From the NCBI GenBank assembly GCA_036250225.1, contig JAPZLL010000030.1:1-64000 (forward strand): 64,000 bases of DNA, given 5' to 3'. Below are positions 52,878 to 61,229 of this stretch, piece by piece. The position numbers were made by a program, and so were the translations under genes. The stretch comes from Cercophora sp. LCS_1. Its lineage: Eukaryota > Ascomycota > Sordariomycetes > Sordariales > Lasiosphaeriaceae. The notes under the pieces were generated by a model that worked only from the letters and a program-made list of their open reading frames with translations, was not told the origin of the DNA and ran no database searches. Every line of letters begins with the position of its first letter. Position 1 is the stretch's first letter.

Positions 52878-53816
52878 CTATATTTTTTTGAGGACCTGAA
52901 CGGCTTCGGCATTGGCGTTCAGGGTGCGATATATCGCCAGAAACTTCAGAACCCTGGCCTGTCCCCTTACCCCAGCTTTGCGTGCCTCTTCGGTAGCTGT
53001 GTTTAGGTCGAGCAGGATGGTATTTCGGCACCGCGCCATTCTCTCTTCCATCTTCCTGACGAATGACATGTTCCTGCCAAGTGAGGTCGCAAGCCTGTTC
53101 ACCACAACATATTCCCGAGCAAGGGTCGCCAACTTGGTCGGGCTGCTACCCACAAATCCTCCCTCGTCATCGTCGTCATCTTCATCATCGTCGCTCTCGT
53201 CAATGTCTTCTTCCTCCCACTCATCTTCTTGCGCCCCTCGCCGTTTGGGTCGCTTCCCCGTGCTGCCTATCGCCAGCCTTGCCTCCAGGCCTGTAACTCG
53301 TTCGTCAAGCTCCAGCATCTGCCTCCCCGTTTCCACAGCGCCTCTCACCGCCTGCAACTCGCGGTTCAGCTTCCCGACCTCAATCCTCCGCTCCCGCACA
53401 CGCCCTTGTACCTCCTCGACCACCCTTCTGAAGCCCAGCAGCCCAACGCGCACATCCTCGACCCGTTCTTCCCCTCCTTTGAGTTCGTCGCCTAGCCCGA
53501 GGAATGATGTGTAGTTGGCGTTTACAAGCTCAAGAAGCTCGGCGCTGATCGCAGTGCTCCGATCGCGAAGCTCGGCACGCAGGTCCTCGAGGGTCTGGTG
53601 ACGCGCTGTTGGGCCAGTATGTAATGCGGAAAGGTAGGCGGCGGGGTCGAAGTCGGGGGCTAGAAAATCGCGGCGGGAGAGTGCCTCGGGGAAGGGAAGT
53701 GGCCCGTTGGCGTCATCGTCATCGCTGGCGTCGGACGAAGAAGGTATTGACAGGTTGAAACCTGAATAGGAAGCCACAGAGCGCGTGCCGGGGGAGGGTA
53801 GGTTGAGGTGGGCCAT
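52878..53816 (-). CDS. COG2: Conserved oligomeric Golgi complex subunit 2, 312 aa
   Basis: An intronless frame; the start is placed at the ATG at 53816, since the 34 upstream codons begin at no good ATG context and run into the divergent promoter. After a Ser/Asp-rich start comes the COG2 N-terminal signature (LPFPEALSRRDFLAPDFDP; LEDLRAELRDRSTAISAELL; NANYTSFLGLGDELKGGEE). Long coiled-coil helices follow (about residues 90-200). An acidic hinge (DIDESDDDEDDDDDEGG) precedes a final helical block with VVVNRLATSLGRNMSFVRKM. Length suits fungal COG2, which is much shorter than the animal form. COG tethers vesicles in retrograde intra-Golgi traffic; COG2 belongs to lobe A. Confidence 0.9.
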   Translation of the reverse strand: MAHLNLPSPGTRSVASYSGFNLSIPSSSDASDDDDANGPLPFPEALSRRDFLAPDFDPAAYLSALHTGPTARHQTLEDLRAELRDRSTAISAELLELVNANYTSFLGLGDELKGGEERVEDVRVGLLGFRRVVEEVQGRVRERRIEVGKLNRELQAVRGAVETGRQMLELDERVTGLEARLAIGSTGKRPKRRGAQEDEWEEEDIDESDDDEDDDDDEGGFVGSSPTKLATLAREYVVVNRLATSLGRNMSFVRKMEERMARCRNTILLDLNTATEEARKAGVRGQARVLKFLAIYRTLNANAEAVQVLKKI

Positions 53817-55104
53817 TGCGCTCGTTGCTGGCCGTCGATTGATGCTAGAACAGTTGCTGAATATTCTGGGCCCTGGATCGCCCGTCCTAAGGCTGATGAT
53901 GCAGCGGTAGTGCGGCAAGTGCCGTGGTTACGTGTTTGGAATGGCAGTTCGGCGGGGCGCTGCATTGCGGAGATGAGTGGGTCATCCGGATCCGATGCAG
54001 GGCTCGGCTCGGCTTGGCCGGGAAGAGACGGGTTTACGGTTCGGAAGTGCGTCGGCGCCAGTGACGAGAGGTGGACAGCGTATTCCCGGATGCCCTTTCA
54101 ATTCTACATTTTCCACGGGATCGTCGCTTTGCACCTTTTTATACACGGGGGTTCCCGCGGAAAGATCTTGTTCCTGGTGAGTTCAATGTTTTGACGAGGC
54201 CCCATATGAATACAGGGCTTAAATTTCCCACAAATTTTAAATCGAGCTGAGTAGGAAATATCTCACTTTATGCCAACTGTGCCTTCAAATGTGATGTCTG
54301 GACTGTGGAATGAAGGGCCCCTCTCATCACAACTGAGTTTGCGCTTGGCTGTGCCATCGAGGTTCTCTCCGAAATCGCTCTTGGAACACCCGCAATGTCT
54401 AGTCCCCCCTCCTGGTTATGTAAGTTTTTCATCCCTCATCGCTCGGCTGCGCCCAAGTTCAGAGACGGCATCGGCTGATGGCTGAACACTTCAACCCAGC
54501 ATTTCCGGGACATGCGTGGGGCAGGGGCTCATGGGCTAATCTCGATTCGGCTTGGCTTGCTTTTCCATAATCTTATCAATCAATCAGTGGGTCGATCAAG
54601 CCATCACCAACTGGATCTTGTCGAATCACAGGCCAGGATGCACTGCTGGCTCTGTCGGTGAAAGGTCCGGCCTCGCTAGCCCTCGCTCTTCCCCTTGGGC
54701 GTCCACCTTCGGGACGGAAGGAGCAGGTTTCTGTTGAAATTTGCACAAAATCCCTTTGCCCCTCATCGATCTATTCGTCTCAGCTTTCGCCAGTCCACCA
54801 CTCGTGCCGCATGCACCAACCCAAACAGCGGTCTTGTATCGACGCTTGACGAGAATCAGATCGAATACCTTGCTTCAAAACTGTCATTTTGACAAGCCAG
54901 TCAGCCGCTGAAGAGCAACTTTGGCTGGAAGTCCAACCCGGCTTCCAAGCTGCAGCACAGGCGTCTTTGAGCGCTGCTCCGAGCCCCACGTGCAAGGCCC
55001 TCGGTTTCCGACGGAGGGTTCGCGTCACCCAAAAAAAAGCGGCTGCAAGTCTGGCGAATCGCAGGCCGCAGCACACACCACCTCAATCAGTTCTGCATCC
55101 GGCC
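53817..55104. other. Divergent promoter of COG2 and HapX, with long HapX leader
   Basis: 1.3 kb. Pyrimidine-rich stretches and small open frames occur between 54550 and 55100, where a long 5' leader of the HapX gene is likely. One GATA motif is annotated separately. Confidence 0.5.
54571..54578 (-). promoter_or_regulatory. GATA-type site upstream of HapX
   Basis: TGATAAGA on the minus strand matches the HGATAR core bound by fungal GATA factors. In other ascomycetes the GATA repressor SreA controls hapX during iron sufficiency; a single site is weak evidence. Confidence 0.35.
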
Positions 55105-56994
55105 ATGGCAGCAGCCCTGAAGAACGCACGATCCGGGCTGACGGATGATGTCGACGCCGCAGTTTTGCAGTTGTCTTTGTCGCTCCCAACTTCAGCTACC
55201 TCACCACCAGGCAGCTCCTACAGTGCGCCTTTAACCCCCGCCTCGGCGAGCTCTCCGACCGCATCCGTCGTCTCGACGACATCAAGAATCGCGATTCTCC
55301 CCGCAACAGGACCAAAGTCGTCGGCAATTCGAAACCCCGCAGCAGCAGCCAATATGGCTTCACCATCGGCCTCGGGGCCTCTGACCATGACCAGCAAGGA
55401 ATGGGTCATTCCACCGAGGCCAAAGCCGGGTCGAAAGCCTGCAACTGACACCCCGCCCACAAAGCGCAAGGCCCAAAATCGCGCTGCTCAGAGAGCATTT
55501 CGTGAGCGCAGAGCCGCTCGGGTTGGGGAATTGGAAGAGCAGCTAGAGGAGCAAAAGGAAGAGCACGACCGTCTCGTGAGGGAGATGCAGGATCGTATCA
55601 CGCATTTAGAGATCGAAACCCAGACGCTTCGGTCACATTGCCAATCGTTGGAGGCCCTGTTGGAAAAAGAACGGTCGGCTCGGAGCACGAGCATGATGTC
55701 GTCGCAGGTGTCGCAAACACAGCTTCAATCCAGTCAGATGAGCGCATCAATTTCACGACATGTGCCTATTGCCCCAAGAGGCATCCCGACGACAACCAAG
55801 TATTTCAGGCAACCTCCGGAGCCCCGACAGATGTCGCAGTCATTTTCTATTTCTCAGATTATCTCTCCTCCGGACACGTCAGATGTCCCCTTGGAGCTGT
55901 CATGTGGCAACTGCAACTCGAATGGGCCATGCGTTTGTGCAGATGAGGCTCTGCAGGACGCGAACATGCCAATAGGATGCGGCGGCTGCACCCTGGGCTC
56001 ACGTTGTGCCTGTCTAGAGGAAACCATCAAGGCCACAATGGCTGCCGATTTGAAGCGTCCTCGATCACCAGGCTCGTCACTATCAACGGGCTCTGATGGA
56101 AAGAGGCAGCGTTCCGATGTCGGGATGGCCCTTGAGACAGATTTCACTGCCATGTTTGCGTCATCCAGCAACAACGACAACTCGTCAGCACCGGCAGTCA
56201 CCCTGGATCTTCCGGTTGAATCGCATACTCGACCCCTAGCATCTATCGAGCCAAAAGACTCTTGCGGGTTTTGCGAAGACGGGACATATTGCGTCTGCGC
56301 GGATTCGATAGTAACATTTTCAGCGAACCCGCCAGCGTCGTCTGGGCAGCCTGTGACGCAGCAAACACACACACCTCCTCCTTCAGAGGACGATGTCGTT
56401 CCAATACCAATGGAAGTTACCGCGACTGGCGCGATCAAGCTCCCAGGGCTCCAATCTGGCCAGCGAAACCGGCCAAAGCCCCCGCCCCCTAAAACCACCA
56501 GCAAATGCGGCCCCAATGGGCCCGGCACTTGTGCGCAATGCCTCTCCGATCCGAAGTCTGGTCTCTTTTGTCGGTCTCTAGCCGCCAATTTTGAGCGCAA
56601 TAACCGCCAGGGACAAGAACAATCTGGCGGCTGTTGCGGCAACGGCGGTCCAGGCGGCTGCTGCAAAGCAGGGAACTCCAACGCGGCCGGAAGCAAGGTC
56701 AATTCCTCTTCTTCATCTTCCTCCGCATCGGGACTTGGTCTGAGTCTATCATGCGCCGACGCCTACAAGACCCTAGCTAGCCATCGGCACTTTGACGAAG
56801 CAGCCGATGACATTGGCTCCTGGCTGCCGAAGCTCAGAGCTGTCCCCGTCCCGCCGGAGAGACCGCTACCCGGCGTGGAGCACTTGTCTGGTCGCGGCCA
56901 TATCACGACCGGGCGGGCACCAATCGAGGTGGAGGCTGCCAGTATTATGAGTGTCCTCAAGGGCTTCGATGTAAGGTTTGGGAGGGGAGAGTAG
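55105..56994 (+). CDS. hapX: HapX-type bZIP iron-homeostasis regulator, 629 aa
   Basis: An open frame taken from the ATG at 55105 (GGCCATGGCA context); it is open for 72 codons further 5' but without an ATG. The Hap4-like CCAAT-complex-binding motif KEWVIPPRPKPGRKP is at about residues 97-111. The bZIP follows at once: basic region KRKAQNRAAQRAFRERRAAR (about 118-137) and a leucine zipper/coiled coil to about 180. Cysteine-rich clusters are CGNCNSNGPCVC (about 267), CGGCTLGSRCAC (about 293), CGFCEDGTYCVC (about 386) and CGPNGPGTCAQC (about 468), with a further CCGNGGPGGCC (about 512). In Aspergillus and Fusarium, HapX with the CBC represses iron-using pathways and activates iron storage, sensing iron through these clusters. 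Two extra features are the length and a Ser-rich run near 535. Confidence 0.93.
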   Translation: MAAALKNARSGLTDDVDAAVLQLSLSLPTSATSPPGSSYSAPLTPASASSPTASVVSTTSRIAILPATGPKSSAIRNPAAAANMASPSASGPLTMTSKEWVIPPRPKPGRKPATDTPPTKRKAQNRAAQRAFRERRAARVGELEEQLEEQKEEHDRLVREMQDRITHLEIETQTLRSHCQSLEALLEKERSARSTSMMSSQVSQTQLQSSQMSASISRHVPIAPRGIPTTTKYFRQPPEPRQMSQSFSISQIISPPDTSDVPLELSCGNCNSNGPCVCADEALQDANMPIGCGGCTLGSRCACLEETIKATMAADLKRPRSPGSSLSTGSDGKRQRSDVGMALETDFTAMFASSSNNDNSSAPAVTLDLPVESHTRPLASIEPKDSCGFCEDGTYCVCADSIVTFSANPPASSGQPVTQQTHTPPPSEDDVVPIPMEVTATGAIKLPGLQSGQRNRPKPPPPKTTSKCGPNGPGTCAQCLSDPKSGLFCRSLAANFERNNRQGQEQSGGCCGNGGPGGCCKAGNSNAAGSKVNSSSSSSSASGLGLSLSCADAYKTLASHRHFDEAADDIGSWLPKLRAVPVPPERPLPGVEHLSGRGHITTGRAPIEVEAASIMSVLKGFDVRFGRGE

Positions 56995-59900
56995 GAGGTG
57001 ATGAGGCTTGCAGGGCGGGCGGGGAAGTGATGCCGATGCATTCAAACGCCGTCATGTGCTGTGTTGGACAGGGGTTTTTGAGTGTTGTTCGTCTGGTTGA
57101 AGGCGGAAAGGTGAAGGGATGGGCGAGGCGGGGGTCACATCTCTCACATCTCCATGCGGCCCGTCCTGCGACCAAGGTCAAAAGCGTTGCTATCGCGGCT
57201 ACAGGCCCTTGTCCCCCTCACCCTGCTCACCGCATCGCTACCAGAGAACTGTGTATGCAATTCCCATCGTATCGCGGTCTTTGTTTGTTTGTCAAATGTC
57301 GCTTGTATGTAGCCTTGGCGGTTGGCGCAAGGTATTGGATGGGGACTTTTCTTGAGAGAGCCTGGTTTACGCAGCACGGGGACAACGGTTATCCGGAGCA
57401 CCACATCTGCAGATGGATGCTTTCGGGTCCATGAAATATGAGCAATTTTTTCCCCCTCCTTCATGAGAGATAACATCCCAGAGCCCAAGCAAGATCAAAG
57501 GTCAAGTGAGTTTGTCTGAAAAGGGTGACCCTTGAAAGCGGGTGGCAAACGACAGCTGACCTATCAAGGACTGGCCGTGAAATGTTACATCCAGCGATTA
57601 GAGCCGGCCACGTAGATTCAGCCGTATTCTCTTCCTTGCCGTTTTCTGTCGTACGTCAATGTGTGTGGCATGTGGGAGGCCGAATCAGGGCTGTTACGAG
57701 AGATTGTCTAACGGAGATCTCGCTTCGCTATCCTCGTACTCAGCCGACGTGACTCGGGAGCTTCCCCGACTCCCTCTTCACCCGTTCGGGCGACCAGAGG
57801 GTTGTAGTACTCACCGGTCCCTGGGGACCCTTTGTGCACAACGAGACACAAGGCAAGACAGACCAAGTCAGACGAGGCTCATGCTGTGGTCATCACCCGC
57901 CCAACGATGAATCTCTCTCGTCTCTCCTCTTGCGTTAAGTCAACCTTTTTCCTAGGCTGCGTAAAACACAGCAAAGAGACACGGCCATTCCCCATGGGGA
58001 GGGAGGGGGGAGGGAGCGGGCAGACAGACTGCCTCACCAACGGCATGTTTGCCTCTTTGCTATCTGCCGACATCAAGCTCTCAAGCTTAACGTCGGATTA
58101 CGTCGGTCGTGCCTCTGGTCGGGCCGTAGGGTTCGAGACACGTATCGAGCTGCTTGCAGGAGGCATTCCTGCTGCATTTCTGGGGCGTCGTCACCCAAAC
58201 GCAACCCAATCCAGACAGACAATGGAGAGGACGGGCTTTGTCGGGGGAAATGACGAGGACGCCTGCATTCTGTTATTGATCAAGACGGACACTTATTGGA
58301 AGGGCTTCACAATGTGTCATTGTCTCGACATCAAGTCGCGGGACGGTTAGCCTATAAGGGTCGGCAGGAGAGGCGGCATTCTATAGCTTTTGCCCAGCTT
58401 CATGAGAGGAAGCCATTTTGCTGGCGAATGATAGGGCCGGGGCCCCACAAGAACAAGACTGGGCGGTGCAAGCAAACAGTTCCCAGACTAGGATTGGAAC
58501 GAACCGTCTGACGTGCAGTGAAGCGATCCCGAGATGGAAATCATGGTTGGCGTGACGCTGTCCCTCCACTAGTCCGAATCGCCTCACATACTCGACGGCG
58601 TAGTCAGGGGAAGTTGCTAAATCAGGGTCGGCCTGAGGAGACACACGCCCCAGGCATGATCTCATCGCCCAGATTTGGCCACCCTGTTGGGCCCCTCACC
58701 CGTTGGGGTTTCCCATCGTGGTCCGCCGTCTGGTGATTGACTGGGGATCACGGTCCACGGAAGGCCTTGGGGGAGATAGGTGATCGGATGGCACCCAACA
58801 AAACATCAATGGAGGGCCCGGCATTGGACGATCGACCCCTGGGGGGCGCGGGAGAAGTGAGCCAGAAGACGACATCGAAAGGCGCTGGCCGCGGTGGCTG
58901 CGGGAAAGAGATGGTGGCGACGCTTGATTGGCAGCCGATGGCTGAGTTGGCACACCAGGCGATGCTGGGTTTGACTGGGTTTGACCATCCGGGCGGGCAC
59001 CGTCCGTGTGGGTTTCGATCGTGGAGGCTGGGGATTGGGTACGGTGGCCGCCTGGCCGCCAAAACTGGACCCCCTGACATGAAAAAGGCGGGGGCGAAAA
59101 TGCAAGGCCAGCTCAGAGGGCTGTGGCCTGCCCGCCGCGAGAAGGGAACCTGCCTGCCTCATTCCGCATCCAGCCTTCATATGCGCGCTGTCGACAAATT
59201 TGCGGCAGCTGTTCAGACGCCGGAGCAAGGACAGCTCGAGATTGACGACAGCGGGAGGAAGCCGCGCGATATCAGCCATGGCGCATGTCGTTTCGGGAGG
59301 GGCGTTAGCGAGGCCAGCCCATCCCGTCGCTATCATCGCCCCGCCATGATGCTTGATTGCTGGGAGGTGAAGGTCCAACGGCCGAGAGCATTGTGCAATA
59401 CTCATGGAACACTGGGAAGTGCTCGTAGACACCACAAAGTCCTGAGAGGTGAGTTGGCAGCAAGTGAGGTCACCGTCGATTGAGTCAGGTTGGAGGGCGT
59501 TGGGCATTGATTGGGATTGGCCAGGCGCCGAGACGCAGAGGCAAATGTATTGTAGAGCGGGAGGTTTGAGTTGCAATGTGACTCGAGAGTTTTCTTGGGG
59601 GACAACGTCGCCGGGAGCTGAGGTAAGGGCGCCGAAGCAAATTGGCCCGTTGATTGGAGTTGGCCATGAGCTGAGCGTGTGCGGGACAGAATCGAGCGTG
59701 TCAGGCTGGTGACCAGACAAGAAAACGGAGCATTACAACTGGTGGTTGAACAGTCACCCACGCGAAGTCGAGGTCAGCGACACGCGAAAACGGGGTGGCA
59801 TTGAGCGCAATTGTGTGCAGATTACACAAAATCCACGAATCCAGCGAAATCTCGAACGGCCTGAAGGGCTGCCCTGCAGGGGACGTACATGCGGTACGTA

Positions 59901-61229
59901 CCTACGCGGAGTGCGAGGTTCGCCGAGCGATAGTGGACGACGACGGCGGCGGGAATCACTGAGGGTGAGGTTGAGGTGTGGAGGAACAAGCGAGAGCCAG
60001 CGCACAACGGCGGGCAGGGCAGTCTCAAACGTTGATGAACTGGCAGGCTGGCGACAAAATAGTGCGTCCACTAAACCCTGTGCCTGTCGATTGAATCAAG
60101 TGGTCACGCCGACCGCCTGTCGTCTTCCGGGAAGAGGTTCGGGTGATATCGTGAGCCCACAAATGATGATTTAGAGGCACAAAGGCGAAGTGTTTTACCT
60201 CTACACCATTTTGGGTCGTAGCTAACCGACGAATGCCTTCTTGACGGTTGGTTGGACGGCATATATTGTTGGAGAGAGTTGGAAATGTTAGAACTTGGAG
60301 CGCACTCGCAGCAGCGTTTTGGCAAGGCGCCTGGCGCCGTGCCGCAGGGATCCGATGTGGCAGGCCAGCCCAGCAGCTGGGCGACCCCATTGGGCTTAGC
60401 TCCTGCCGTTCCTTACCCCACGCTGTCGCTGCTACATCAATACACACCAGAAAGCGTGGAAGGTGCGAGGAAACACATGCCTTCCTCCTTCTCTGTGCAT
60501 CTCTGCGCTGTCATACGCTTGTTTTCGCGACCAAGAACAGCTACCTCTCCAAGTTTGCGAAGCCTCACGCCTAGTGCCCCTCCCCACATTCCTCCCCCGC
60601 CGACGAGACCATGAGCCTGCCGGCGATCTGAGGCGAGAGCTGTGGTCGCAACCCCAACTCCGCAGTTCGAAGCTGTCAGCTGCACCAAGTAAACGCAGAC
60701 CGACCAAGCTCTCTTCAAAAGAGCTCAGGTTTGGGCGAACAGGACGCCCTTCTGCCCAACGCGCGAACCCTCGATTCCATCCCACGTCCCCCCCCCCCTC
60801 CATCTTCCACATTGCCAGCCCGCCATCGAGGCCCGATTTGTCCATCCTTCACTCCTCAGCCCCGTGTCCCCGGGCTCCAGCGATCCCCTCCTCCCGGACT
60901 ACCAGCAATTCGCTGGTCGTGCATGGGTGATCGCACACGTCCGCCTCGACCCTCACATGGCATTATGATATCCATGCAGCGCTCCCTCTCCTCGCCCGTT
61001 GCCATCCATTCGTCGCCGCGTATGTTGGAGGAAGCACACACAATTCCAGTGCTGCGTCGTCTAGATGTGTATGCCTGCTAACGTCACGGTCTCGAGCACA
61101 GCTCTGCCGGCCCCCGCCACGCCACACTCGAGGTCGCCAACCCCGTCCGCTTCGGAGAACCATGTCGAAGTCTCTCATCCACAACGACGTTTGCGGTCAA
61201 GAAGCCCATCCCGTGCCGGTAAAGACACC
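56995..61229. other. 4.2-kb gene-free stretch
   Basis: No supportable gene is found between HapX and the RasGAP-like gene. Several overlapping frames on both strands at 58.7-59.7 kb and 60.4-60.9 kb are GC-rich and domain-free. A G-rich tract (57996-58020) and a C-rich tract (60788-60799) occur. The last kilobase, pyrimidine-rich, is probably the promoter and long leader of the following gene. Confidence 0.5.

Noticed and set aside
58085..58145. Possible tRNA B-box (GGGTTCGAGACAC)
   Set aside because: No matching A-box or cloverleaf can be formed upstream.
58737..59720. 248-codon plus and 304-codon minus overlapping frames
   Set aside because: Both are GC-rich, overlap each other and have no domain, signal peptide or TM segment; typical of chance frames in GC-rich DNA.
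60431..60930. Plus and minus frames of 130-155 codons
   Set aside because: Pro/Ser-rich translations of a pyrimidine-rich leader before the RasGAP-like gene.
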